From Glandiceps talaboti (Eukaryota; Hemichordata; Enteropneusta; Spengelidae): 64,000 nucleotides of DNA. This document shows positions 1 through 10,171 of the stretch, in pieces. Within the stretch, counting starts at the first letter, position 1. Every line of letters starts with the position of its first letter. A program made the translations under genes and the position numbers. Location of the stretch: contig NC_135568.1 of assembly GCF_964340395.1 (NCBI RefSeq), positions 16,634,276 to 16,698,275 of the forward strand, written 5' to 3'. The notes under the pieces are model-generated. The model did no database searches and had not been told where the DNA came from. It worked only from the letters and a program-made list of their open reading frames with translations.

Positions 1-357
1 TTATTATAAACCAACACATAAGGAACTCGGTCAGTTAAACCATGGTCAATAGTTAATGGCTTTTCAATCAATTCAACAAAATATCGTGGTAATTCAAAAG
101 TATAGCACTCATTATCTCTGTTGCTATATGCAAAGCCAAATGGTACATGATGTTTTGTTACTTTATATTCTTTGATTGTCTCATCTATATCATTTAAATC
201 TACTAAATTGTTGGTATGCTCGTGTGATTGAACTGCTGCTGGTTCTAAATTAAATGATTTAGTTTCATTTTTTCCATTTAAAGACAAAATCTTTATTATT
301 ATTGTGTCCAGTTAAATACGCTTTGGGTGTGTAAACATCTTCAAGATCATTAAGTTC
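1..357 (-). pseudogene. Unrecognised coding remnant next to viral PolB
   Basis: Reading the minus strand from about 357 gives an open, protein-like frame ([15 protein letters not shown]) that continues in a second frame after one shift near 310 and stays open to the window edge (motifs FGFAYSNRDNECY and PRYFVELIEK). I do not recognise the family. It lies downstream of the viral polymerase on the same strand, with the plus-strand structural gene between them, so it probably belongs to the same viral element. Codon and base composition look the same as in PolB. The single frameshift argues for decay. The 3' end lies outside the window. Confidence 0.45.
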
Positions 358-395
358 TCATACCTAATCCAACATTTTATGGCACATTTCGTATA

Positions 396-534
<139 letters not shown>

Positions 535-612
<78 letters not shown>
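535..612. repeat. (TA)n microsatellite
   Basis: An essentially pure TA run of about 78 bp separates the PLE fragment from the start of the plus-strand viral gene remnant. It probably replaced the N-terminal codons of that gene. Confidence 0.95.
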
Positions 613-616
<4 letters not shown>

Positions 617-617
617 A

Positions 618-1270
618 ATGATGTTGTATATAAACAACAAATTAAATGATATTACTATCAGTTTTACAGAAACGCTGACTGGTTATAAACATATACGACT
701 GTTGGAGTGTAAACTATATAATTCCTGGTATAATATTACGAAAGAAAACAATGAAATTGCTTTTACTGTTGACAAAACAAGTAGAATCAGGTAATTACAA
801 TGTAGAAACATTATCTCAAGCGATTGGTAGAATGAAATTAATTAATTTTAAGAATTTTACCAACAGGAAAAACACAGATGGTTCTCAGTGATAATGTTAA
901 AGTAGACTTTTCAAAACCTAAGAATTTTGCAAAAATACTTGGTTTTAAAGAGAGAGAATATAGTTCATCGAGTATTAGTCGAAACAAAGCAGATTTTCTT
1001 CCAGTGACTGAATATGTAGTCTAATGTGAAATAATAGATACACCTACTAATTACATCAATGGGAAAAGGTCTAATTATTTACAAATTTTAACAATACAGG
1101 AAAATAAGGGTGAAATAGGAGAACCTGTCCCTTTTTTTTATTTCCTGCTAATGTTCCAGTACCTATTAAAAAAATATATAACTAGTCTTCGAATTTGGAT
1201 AACTAATCAAAATAACGATTTAATAGATTTTAATGATTATCCAATTTCATTTCAACTCGAGCTTACCTAA
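618..1270 (+). pseudogene. Viral structural protein remnant (penton/minor-capsid-like)
   Basis: Three consecutive frames encode one protein: an N-terminal part with LLECKLYNSWYNI, a middle with SGNYNVETLSQAIGRM, and a C-terminal part with FAKILGF, YINGKRSNYLQ and LRIWITNQNNDLIDF. From memory this layout matches an abundant family found beside PolB in metazoan Polinton-like elements, thought to be a virion protein of penton or minor-capsid type; that assignment is inference. Breaks seen: frameshifts near 791, near 860 and near 1150, and an in-frame stop near 1022. The N-terminus runs into (TA)n. The final TAA at 1268-1270 overlaps the stop codon of the converging polymerase gene. No intact product is possible. 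Confidence 0.55.
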
Positions 1271-4200
1271 AGCTTACCTAAATTAACGTGACCATATGCT
1301 AACGTGTTACGACAATCAAGAACATAGCGTTTGTCATTGAAGCAACTTAAAGAAGTTTTATTGATTTTATAACTACCAATCTGATGATTTATCGATCGTA
1401 TAGTATTCATTGAATGTTTCATTTGTAAATTTTCAAAAAGTACTGTCTTATATTCTTCATGAGTTATATTCTTTTTTATAACTAACCTTTTTATACCTTT
1501 TGCTTTGCGTGCGGAAGCAGACTCTTATATAGGAGTACATTTTACTTCAAAGCCCAATAAATTCAATAATTGGTACGCCAGTACACTCATCTTTGAATTT
1601 ACCAATTACTGTTTTGTTATAATTAAAGGAATATGGACTTTTTGATGAATAATCACTATTATTGAAAAGGTCTTTATCTTTGTAGAATTCTTTATAAGAA
1701 TCATTGGCTTTAATTTTATTAATGAATCTGTATCTGTGAATAATAATTTAGGTCGTGGTCCATATTTTTCTTTTATATAATTGTAATGAAAATCATACAT
1801 TAAAGTTTTAGAAAAATCAAGAATACTCATTCCAACATATAAGGGTTGATTTAGGGTTAATCAGTCTTTTTTGTTTTTCACTGCTACAAGACTTTCGGTT
1901 ATAATTTTTTGCATGACAAACATTGGTTTGGATACTAATTTCTTGATTTGTTTTTCTGTTATACATAATTTTATACTATGGTGCTTACGAACATTCATTT
2001 CCGTGTTAAATTAAATATATTGCGACATCCATTTTGATTGATTAAACCCAATGGCTCTGTGAATTTTAGTGACTTTTAAACCGAGTGATAAATATTGTTT
2101 TAAGTTTTGAAAATGAAGTACATAATTCTTTTTTGGTCTCAGAGTTGTAGTTAATTGCTCTATATTTCCACATTAAAGTTCAAGTAAGTCACATATCTTT
2201 TTATTATGCGGAGATAACATGTCTTTAGTAATACATAGTCTCTCAGGTGCTTAAGGATAATCATTGTGAAGATCATGCAACTCATTAGGATATTCAAGAT
2301 CAACTTCAAGGATTAATCCATGGTCACTTTCATTGGTGTACTTACTTAAATCAAGCGAATATAGATCAATCCATTTAAATCCATGTGTTGCTAAAGATTG
2401 TGTCATTGCCCAACCATAGAGATTATTAGCATCTAAATACATGATGTACTTTGTTTCCTGACTCCGATCATAATCTTTCATGTATGGATTGTTTGCCTTT
2501 GCATGACCAGCAGATATATAAGAGATACCTCCACGAAGACCCTTTTCTATGAAGAGATGCATATCTATATCCGTTAATAATTCGAGATTAATTTTAGTCA
2601 TTTTTTAACACGCATCCCAGGATAAACCAGTAGCACTGAAATAATGACAGGGATCAAGGTTATAGTATACATTACATGTCTTTTGGAAATTTTCAAATAC
2701 ATCTGTTGATAAAAGTACATTGGTTTTAAGATATAGATCATGATAATCACCCATCGTTTGCATATCAAAATGCTTCCAAATATCTTGTGCATTCTCATAA
2801 TCTTCATTAGTTATACCAGCCTCATTTAGAATAGAATAGAAATTTTCCTTTAGTGGTAGATTAACATCCTTGAATTTTTCAATGGAATCCATATAGTCAT
2901 AGGGGTATACACCCTTCCGTGTCCATAATTTCAAGCTATCGGGGAATTCTTGTTTTGTGTATTTGAAATCACTTGTGTTACTTACGAGGTTTTTCTAATG
3001 AAGCATTCAAGAAATTTAAACTACCTATAAATACTAAATGAGTACCAACCATTATAGCCATGAACTTTTCCATAGAATGTGGGATAATATTAATGTTTTG
3101 TCCCTTAAAATTTTCCAGAGTTTGAACAATGAAATGACTGTCATATCCTTTTAAATTGTGGAATATAATGGGTATTTTTTTCGTTATTTGAAATTCAATA
3201 TTACATTTTACATGTATTTACCAGTAATATGACAATGATCACGAACTCGTATGTCATTTTCTTTGTATAGTTTTTCACAAATATGACATTGCATTGCTTT
3301 TTGGAAACATATTTCATCGTTTTTACTCATACACAAAGGTTTGTTAAAATGTTGTTGTTTTATATTATTACAATATTCAACTTCCGATAACATCATTTCC
3401 ATAATTATTTTAGATGCATCTGGTCCTCTGTAAATAACACTTTCTTTGCTGAATGTATCATCATAACAACATACAAGTTTATAGCCAAAACTACATACTT
3501 CATGCTTTTGGTAATGTTGTGGGAATCTTTTTTCTTCATTAGGAAGACAGGTAAGTACTTTTCGAGTTATAGATTTGAAATCTGAGTAAATAACAAATGG
3601 TAGATTTAATTGTTTTGAATATTTTTTAAATGATAACCACTTGTTCTTCTCAGTTGGTATTTGTATAGCTTGTGTACCATCTATATCAAAACAAATAGGA
3701 ATATGTTGATTTAAAATCTCTGCGGTTGTAAAATGTTGTAAACAATATCTACAGAGATGTTTTCTTCCATCATGGTTTGTTATACTATGCATGAATCGAT
3801 TAAAATCTTTAATCCAAACATAATGTCTTTTATCACCATGAGTTATTAATAAATCAAGGTGATCTTCACAAGTTTGTTTACTAACATGAATTGGATATGC
3901 TTTTTTATTTTTATAACCAAATACAGAAATAGATATACTATTTTGGTTTTCAATTTTTGGTATTTGTTTTGTAGTAACTGGGAATGTTATTCCTTTATAA
4001 TTTACATTATTAATATGTTGTCTGTATCTCGATATGAGTTACCTTGTAAAGGGTCATATCTTATATTTACATGAAAATAAAGAAGTGATTTTATTTGCCA
4101 ACCAGATCCTTCACGTAACCATATAGCGATATGTTCAATAATTCTTTCAAAACTTGCATTAATTTGTTCTTCTATTTGATCAGTATTTATAATTTGTAAA

Positions 4201-4757
4201 GGACTACTATTAAAATAACCATCACTTGTTGTCTTTTCCTTACCACTTTTAACAAATTTTATTTTCAAGGTTAATATCGCTTTTATTCCACTCGTATTTT
4301 GTAAATTTTGTTCTAAAATTGTCTTTATTATCAATTTATTTTCAGTTAATTGTGTATGTGGTTCATTCTCAGTTATATCAATTTCATATGATTTCACATA
4401 TCCCTAAAAAGCTCTCTTGAGCTCATGATATGTGGGTGATACTATAACACCACCTACATGTCGGTAATCTCTGTTAATAAGAGTTTGATATGTATCATTA
4501 CCTATTTTAATCATACGTTTGGTGATAGGATTCATGATACATTCTTCCGTTAATGGTCGAGGAAGACCACCAGGTACCGGGCAATCTAAAAAAAAAAAAT
4601 TCGGGTTTTCTCTTGGAATTTCTCTTGGATTTTCTCTTGGATTTTCTGTTAGGGGTGTGGTATTAAGTTGTAGATCACCATTCTGTATAAGCTTATTGTA
4701 TACATGGCCACCAACTTTTATCAGTCGGTTCGTGAGTGGGTTCCGAATCTTATTCAT
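1267..4757 (-). pseudogene. polB: Protein-primed-type DNA polymerase B of Polinton-like virus, decayed
   Basis: About 1160 codons replicate the element in intact relatives. In order on the minus strand there are two NP-I/LT-R repeats (4755-4420) resembling the viral 2-cysteine adaptor domain, a SFERI..GSGW region, a C2H2 finger (CRYCLQHF...H), exonuclease I (FVIYSDFKS), exonuclease II (NLKGYDSHF), polymerase motif A (YLDANNLYGWAM), motif C (FTDTDS) and a C-terminus with AYGHVNL. Breaks: an in-frame TAG at about 4404 splitting the adaptor part from the rest; a lost segment and shift near 4010; stops and frameshifts near 3205, 2995, 2600, 2170, 2020, 1840 and 1700. The stretch that should hold motif B is missing near 2010, and the exonuclease I acid DxE reads DFK. 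The family assignment is firm and the gene is clearly dead. Close relatives sit in adintovirus/Polinton elements beside capsid genes such as those at 21-26 kb. Confidence 0.9.
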
Positions 4758-4803
4758 AATATATAAATAAGATATATTTTTTTATTCATATTTTTTATAT
4801 TAA

Positions 4804-5178
4804 TTATTTATTCAATAGTTTTTTTTGTAATTTACAACTTTTCTTTTTAAGTCTATACAACGAAAAATAACCACCTAATTCTAAACCACATTCACAGAAA
4901 TATCTTTTAGATTCTTTAATGCAATATGTACTTCTGTTAAGATGTATCTTTAAATGACACTCATATTTATATGCAAACCCGCATTTATCACATGTGAACT
5001 CAGTAATAACACGATCACATATTGGGCATGCATCAGGGTATTCATGTTTTTTATTCTTGCAAGAATGTTGCGTGTTTTCATGTTTAATAAAATTATGCCT
5101 ATGTTTAAAACACTTGTTGCATTTTTCACATTTGAATTCAGGCGCTGACTTACCGCAAGTATCACAGTTATTTCTCAT
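4804..5178 (-). CDS. C2H2 zinc-finger protein of the viral element
   Basis: A 124-residue open frame, ATG to stop. It contains a CDTCGKSAPEFKCEKC treble-clef-like start, a C2H2 finger (CEKCNKCFKHRHNFIKHENTQH), a second CPIC..CDKC pair with a finger (CDKCGFAYKYECHLKIH), and a lysine-rich tail. It starts 47 bp upstream of the adaptor-PolB reading frame on the same strand and is the only unbroken reading frame in this viral segment, so it was probably a DNA-binding accessory or regulatory protein of the virus. I do not know its exact role. It could instead be a captured host finger gene. The sequence just upstream, at 5184-5207, is an (AAT)n run. Confidence 0.6.
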   Translation of the reverse strand: MRNNCDTCGKSAPEFKCEKCNKCFKHRHNFIKHENTQHSCKNKKHEYPDACPICDRVITEFTCDKCGFAYKYECHLKIHLNRSTYCIKESKRYFCECGLELGGYFSLYRLKKKSCKLQKKLLNK

Positions 5179-5227
5179 AGTATATAATAATAATAATAAT
5201 AATAATATTTTTAAATATTTATTTAAA

Positions 5228-5352
5228 TGATTGTTTTACTTTTAAAAAAAATTGACGCCAACGTAAATACCACCAACTAAATCTTATCTCTGGATATTTT
5301 ACATTCCATTTATTCCAATACTGTTCAAGAATTATATTCTGTACATGTGCCT
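5228..5352 (-). pseudogene. C-terminal scrap of an unrecognised viral-strand ORF
   Basis: The minus-strand frame from about 5352 reads EQYWNKWNVKYPEIRF then WWYLRWRQFF, and stops at about 5228. It is rich in Trp and Arg, lies immediately upstream of the zinc-finger gene on the same strand, and is cut at its 5' side by the plus-strand PLE insertion. The family is not recognised. Confidence 0.35.
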
Positions 5353-5404
5353 TTGCTCTGGTATTTTATCCTTTTATGATCACGCTAAAGTTAGGTAATC
5401 GATA

Positions 5405-5665
5405 TTGTATTGGCTCTGTATGAACTGGGCTATCATTGCCCATGCAGCCGCCTACTCTAATGCAACAAAAAGGTGCAACCTGTGTCTTACGGAGAAGATG
5501 TTTATCATCAGTGCAAATAAATTGGGGCTCCTCAATAAACGATCAGAACTGATTTCAAAGTGCCGCCATGAAAACAAGTACATTCTATCATTCCACCATG
5601 TCACTCAACAACGCGCATCACATCCGGGTACCAGTTCTTCTGTGAGTTCGAATTCTATCACTTGA
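5405..5665 (+). pseudogene. GIY-YIG endonuclease C-terminal tail of a PLE
   Basis: About 86 codons. The diagnostic part is YSNATKRCNLCLTEK followed by LLNKRSELISKCRHENK, the cysteine-containing zinc-finger-like tail that follows the GIY-YIG nuclease fold in Penelope-like polyproteins; the enzyme nicks target DNA for retrotransposition. The GIY-YIG core itself, and all of the reverse transcriptase, are absent, so the copy is dead on arrival through 5' truncation. The same tail is found at 11270-11435 with most residues shared. Confidence 0.75.
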
Positions 5666-5669
5666 ATTT

Positions 5670-5722
5670 CCGTTATTTAGTCGTTTGAAGATCGCATTCA
5701 AGCGTGAAACTCTGAGTAACGG
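5670..5722 (+). ncRNA. Degenerate hammerhead ribozyme of PLE copy b
   Basis: Stem I arms CCGTT (5670-5674) and AACGG (5718-5722) can still pair. The first core box reads TTGAAGA instead of CUGANGA (C3 to U), stem II TCGC/GCGT has one mismatch, and GAAAC (5706-5710) and the CT/AG stem III are kept. The C3 change and an enlarged 5' side of stem I should abolish or weaken cleavage. Confidence 0.5.
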
Positions 5723-5820
5723 CTCCGTACCATAACTTGTGTATTTTGTGTAATACAGCTCTACTTCTCAGTATTGAGCGCTTTTCCTTCAGTTTATGAC
5801 TTACCTCTTACACTGAATTA

Positions 5821-5888
<68 letters not shown>

Positions 5889-5897
5889 TAATATATA

Positions 5898-5966
<69 letters not shown>
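5821..5966. repeat. (TA)n microsatellite, interrupted
   Basis: A TA array of about 146 bp with two TACTAA interruptions near 5890, located just beyond the 3' end of the PLE fragment. Confidence 0.95.
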
Positions 5967-5968
<2 letters not shown>

Positions 5969-6419
5969 CCATTGCTTGGTTGACGGCAACGCGGTTAAAG
6001 ATATCGGGTTCTTTGCACAATACACCTGTATATAGAAATGATGTCCCTTAAATTTCCCCTCTTTTCATTCTTGCTCTTTTCAACTACAATATAGATTTTG
6101 ATAATTTCCATAGGTCTCAAGAGATATTCTCTTGAAGGAAAAACAAGTTCGTGTCGGGGTTTGACACGAGAATAGGCTGTGCTTGGAGTAATTATACTGT
6201 CAGTATAATTTCTCAAAGGTATGTGTTATCGTGGAAGTTTAAACGTTATTTATACTTTTAACGGTGTTATAGATTTTGACCCAAGCTATGCATGCCACGG
6301 TCACAAGCTATATTGCGTCAGATCGATTTGCCAAACAAGTGTGCCACAATTAACGCATCCCATCAAACCATGGACCCTCCACAAAGGTGGAGCGTCTATG
6401 GTCAAACAAATGACAGGTC
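5967..6419. other. Non-coding flank with an imperfect hairpin
   Basis: No gene is visible. The stretch 6226-6272 folds back on itself around GTGGAAGTTTAAACG/TTTATACTTTTAACGGTG and is related in direct orientation to the palindrome at 9102-9157 on the other side of the minisatellite-ended transposon. The micro-palindrome at 6369-6400 also lies here. Confidence 0.5.
6369..6400. mobile_element. Micro-palindromic insertion, copy 1
   Basis: A 32-bp inverted repeat beginning CATGGACCCTCCAC and ending GTGGAGCGTCTATG, with two arm mismatches. It is flanked by ATCAAAC (6362-6368) and GTCAAAC (6401-6407), a 7-bp direct repeat with one difference. It is the most diverged of four copies. Confidence 0.65.
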
Positions 6420-6420
6420 T

Positions 6421-7250
6421 GTACAACCGACATTTGTAATAATTGCCGAAATTTGTAATAACGCCGATATTTGTAATAAAAATCATGTTTTTCGTGTACT
6501 AAAACCGACATTTGTAATAATTGCTGACATTTGTAATAAAATAACGATAATTGTAATAAAATTGCCGACATTTGTAATAAACTATGACATTTGTAATAAA
6601 ATTGCTGACATTTGTAATAAACTAATGACATTTGTAATAAAATTGCCGATATTTGTAATAAACTAACGACATTTGTAATAAACTTGCTGACATTTGTAAT
6701 AAACTAATGACATTTGTAATAAAATTGTCGACATTTGTAGTAAACTAACGATAATTGTAATAAAATTGCCGACATTTGTAATAAAATTGCCGACATTTGT
6801 AATAAACTAATGACATTTGTAATAAAATTGTCGACATTTGTAGTAAACTAACGATAATTGTAATAAAATTGCCGACATTTGTAATAAACTAACGATAATT
6901 GTAATAAAATTGCCGACATTTGTAATAAAATTGTCGACATTTATAGTAAACTAACGATAATTGTAATAAAATTGCCGACATTTGTAATAAAATTGCTGAC
7001 ATTTGTAATAAACTAATGACATTTGTAATAAAATTGTCGACATTTGTAGTAAACTAACGATAATTGTAATAAAATTGCCGACATTTGTAATAAACTAACG
7101 ACATTTGTAATAAAATTGAAGACATTTGTAATAAAATTGCGGACATTTGTTATAAACTAACGACATCTGTAATAAAATTGACGACATTTGTAATAAACTA
7201 ACGACATTTGTAACACAATTGCCGACATTTGTAACGACATTTGAAGTAAA
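6421..7250 (+). repeat. Left terminal minisatellite (~20-23 bp units)
   Basis: About 40 units of ACATTTGTAATAA joined by short linkers, chiefly AATTGCCG, AATTGTCG and ACTAACG. Higher-order patterns recur: the GTCGACATTTGTAGTAAAC variant returns several times, indicating expansion by unequal exchange. Confidence 0.95.
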
Positions 7251-8540
7251 ACTGACAGTAAAAATTTACAATCAATGCCTCATCTTCACCAATCCTAGAT
7301 TTCAACAAATTAAACACCTGGATCTAAGAAATTCCCTGTGTAAGAACTTATTCTACAAGTTAAGCCAGGGAAGTTTTGCGTCGGTATTTAGCACCAAAAA
7401 TTGATACAGAACTATATTGTTATGTATTTACTTCTATGATTCAACTCCAAAATTCTTCCTTTACATATCAGAGTTTATCGTTGGTTGGCCTGTCATAGGC
7501 TAGAGTTAATAAAACCATCAGGCAAATATTAGCAAGTGATTATGTATCTTTTTATACGTAAGTACAATTAGTTCACAGACCAACAATAATCGAAAATGGA
7601 AACTGGTGTGTGTGTCGCTAGACTTTGGTGAGATATAGCGATATACAGTATCCATAACACCAAGTGTCCGTAATGTATGATGTCTGAAATATTCGCCTTT
7701 ATGCATATTAATATCTTCACACTCACGGACAAGAATATGTCCCTGTAGACTTATTGATATACTAACTAACTTGTTTTTAAAAATTACTCATACCAATTAC
7801 TTCTCAAGCCATTATGAAGCTTTCAATTTTTTGCCCCCAAATGCACCATAAAATAGGTTGTGAAATCGCCGTTTCTAAGATTTCTAGAGAAATCAGTTTA
7901 TTGGTAGTCAACCGACCAGCTAACCAACCAACCAACACTTTGTCCGCAATGATTAAAATATATACATTCGATCATACAAGCACGAAGTGTTGATCAAGTG
8001 ATGGATTGATGATGCTAGTTCGTATATTCATTCATCACTCAGAAGCCTTCACAATCACAAACAACTCATACAGTCGCCGCTTGTACACTAGAGGAAGTAA
8101 GATTTAAGAACTCTAGATAAAATCAGGTTAGAAAACAGATTGAACTTACTTTTTAGCTACCCTCCATATATCTGCTGCTAGATGTTCAGGCTTTCTTTCG
8201 ATGCTATAACTATAAGCGAACGAAGTTCGCATGTGAGGGCTTGTGTTTGATGAGTGTGTAGACGTTGTCATTCACACATTTTAGTTAACGCATTGGTGGT
8301 TATTTTTACAAGCCCCTCCTTAAGATGAATATGCATGAAAATTTAGTTATTGTCCTCTGTTTGTGCTTGTCGCTAATACGGTTCTCTGATTGGCAGTTAT
8401 TTATATCCTGATGACATTCGCTAGACCTCGGATGTTCCATCCTCGATAGCGTTGTTCGGCTGTGTGTCGTATTTTATCGGAAGAACATCCGAGGGCTAGC
8501 TGATAGACTACTCTCCATACGCCCGTCTTTCCATCCCTCC
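7251..8540. other. Transposon interior without recognisable genes
   Basis: I see no conserved coding sequence in any frame. Short open frames here have no family motifs and no splice context. Confidence 0.5.
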
Positions 8541-8681
8541 GTCAGTCAGTCAGTCAGTCAGTCAGTCAGTCAGTCAGTCAGCCAGCCAGCCAGTCAGTCA
8601 GTCAGTCAGTCAGTCAGTCAGTCAGTCAACCAACCGACCAGCCAACCAACCAAGCAACCAACCAACCTACCAACCAACAAG

Positions 8682-8729
<48 letters not shown>

Positions 8730-8730
8730 C
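8541..8730. repeat. Compound tetranucleotide array (CAGT)n-(CCAA)n-(GATT)n
   Basis: CAGT units to about 8628 with CAGC variants, then CCAA-type units to about 8672, then GATT units to about 8728. It lies inside the minisatellite-ended transposon. Confidence 0.95.
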
Positions 8731-8869
8731 AAAGACTCAAAGATCCAAGTGGCTGACATAATTGATGTAAATTAATTCTAGGAAGCCTGTAATGACGATA
8801 TTTTAAATCCCTTCTAAGTTTAGAATGAGTAACTCCATTTCTTTGAAAGTCAGAGAGGAACCTCCTTAA

Positions 8870-9088
8870 CTTTTTTTTTATTACAAATTTTGGCAGGTTT
8901 ATTACATAATTTTTTCTGAAATTGATTACAAATATCGGCTATTTTTATTACAATTGTCGTTCACAGAATTTATTACAAATGTCGTCAGTTTATTACAAAT
9001 ATCGGCAATTTATTACAAATGTCGGCAATTTTATTACAAATTTCGGTTTATTACAAATTTCGGCAATTATTACAAATGTCGGTTGTAC
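8870..9088 (-). repeat. Right terminal minisatellite, inverted
   Basis: The complementary units (TTATTACAAATGTCGGCAAT and variants) mirror the left array but there are only about ten of them, so the two ends have changed copy number independently. Confidence 0.95.
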
Positions 9089-9101
9089 ACAGGTCGCAGA
9101 A

Positions 9102-9157
9102 ACTGTGGTCATGGAAGTATGAACGTCGTTTATACTTCTACGCCGTGACCACAGGGT
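9102..9157. repeat. Imperfect ~50-bp palindrome
   Basis: Arms TGTGGTCATGGAAGTATGAA and TTATACTTCTACGCCGTGAC fold back with a small asymmetric bulge. It is related to the hairpin at 6226-6272. No flanking duplication was seen. Confidence 0.6.
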
Positions 9158-9225
9158 AAAGGACCAATGATCAATTTTGTACTCGCGATTTTCCGGATTT
9201 CTAATGTTATTTTCTGTATATTTCA

Positions 9226-9482
9226 AATAAAGTTTTAAATACTGTTTCCTCTTACTGTTTTTTTCTATTTCCTACCTGATATCAATGTCTTAATACACGT
9301 GTATTACCATTTAGTCGGATCAGTAGATGTTTACACTCACGGCATAATGCGTTAATTTGGGCAAATAGTGAGTTTGTTCTAGCAAGCTAATTAATGCAAA
9401 GCTGATAAACTCAGATAAGACATTTATATAAGGTAGGAAATAGAAAAAAACAGTGAGAGGAAACAGTATTTAAAACTTTATT
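9226..9482. mobile_element. 257-bp inverted-repeat (foldback/MITE-like) element
   Basis: The arms at 9226-9292 and 9416-9482 are inverted copies about 67 bp long with only a few mismatches; the outer ends are AATAAAGTTTTAAATACTG and its complement. About 123 bp lie between them with no coding content. No target duplication is obvious. The right arm abuts the LINE fragment at 9484. Confidence 0.7.
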
Positions 9483-9483
9483 G

Positions 9484-9595
9484 AGGTTTGTTACTTGGTG
9501 TAAAGAAAACTACTTGGACGAAAGATCGACTTCAGGAAGAACCTTAACGTAGTGCCCGACCTTTTTATTGACAATGTTAAAGTTGAACGGGTGAC

Positions 9596-9691
<96 letters not shown>

Positions 9692-10135
9692 AACAGTCTT
9701 GGATAATAAATCAAATTTTAAGGCCAACACAGATTTCATTAACAAGAAATGTCAATCTAGAGTTTACTGTCTACAACAATTGAGGGGCCTAAATGTAAAT
9801 GCCAAGGAATTACAGACATTCTATCGGAGTTTTGAGTCGGTTTAACATTTTCTTTTTTGTGTTGGTTTGGTAGTCTAGGGACTAGGTACAAGAATGTCTT
9901 GAACAAAATTGTAAATGTGTTTAGTAAAGTATTGAGTGAAAAGCAGACTAATTTGAATGAAATGTTTACATCTCGTGTACAAAAAAGAAAGCTAGGAAAA
10001 TGGTAAATGACAAAGGCCACATTATGTCCCAACACTTTGAACTCCTGCCATCAGGGAGACGATTTTGTGTCCCTATATTCAGAACAGTCAGAACCAAATC
10101 GAGTTTTGTGTCCGCTTCAACTAAATTTTAAACCA
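9484..10135 (+). pseudogene. LINE reverse transcriptase C-terminal fragment
   Basis: The fragment begins FVTWCKENYLDE, continues FIDNVKVERVTEY and then IGTVLDNKSNFKANTDF, QSRVYCLQQLRGLNVNA and LQTFYRSFESV, and later, in other frames, matches the usual tail of such enzymes (PTL.TPAIREIFCVPIFRTVRTKSSF). This is the post-palm region of a non-LTR retrotransposon polymerase. The palm and the endonuclease are missing upstream. Breaks are a frameshift near 9545, a 95-bp (TA)n array inside the EYxYLG-type segment, and several stops after 9842. Clade uncertain. Confidence 0.75.
9597..9691. repeat. (TA)n microsatellite inside the LINE coding sequence
   Basis: A pure TA run of about 95 bp. Reading frame and protein similarity resume directly on its far side (IGTVLDNK), so it expanded within the former coding sequence. 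Confidence 0.95.
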
Positions 10136-10171
10136 AACTAAATAATTCTATTTCAAAGACATCTGCTCTGC

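Larger units (their letters stand above)
5360..5760 (+). mobile_element. Penelope-like element, 3' fragment (copy b)
   Basis: This is a 5'-truncated insertion containing the tail of a GIY-YIG nuclease domain (5405-5665), then a decayed hammerhead motif (5670-5722) and a short 3' segment leading toward (TA)n. The order ORF tail, hammerhead, 3' end is the same as at 11.1-11.6 kb, so these are two copies of one family. Confidence 0.75.
6420..9089. mobile_element. 2.67-kb DNA transposon with minisatellite termini
   Basis: Both ends begin, in inverted orientation, TGTACAACCGACATTTGTAA and stay identical for about 42 bp. They are flanked by a direct 6-bp repeat CAGGTC (6414-6419 and 9090-9095), as expected for a target-site duplication. 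Behind each terminus lies a minisatellite of ~20-bp units (6421-7250, and inverted at 8870-9088). The 1.6-kb centre (7251-8540) has no recognisable transposase or long reading frame, so this is a non-autonomous element. The superfamily is unknown. Confidence 0.75.

Noticed and set aside
6421-7250. CRISPR-like array of ~20-bp repeats
   Set aside because: Linkers are only 7-9 bases, are themselves repeated, and the array has an inverted partner at 8870-9088. This is a eukaryotic minisatellite at a transposon end, not a CRISPR.
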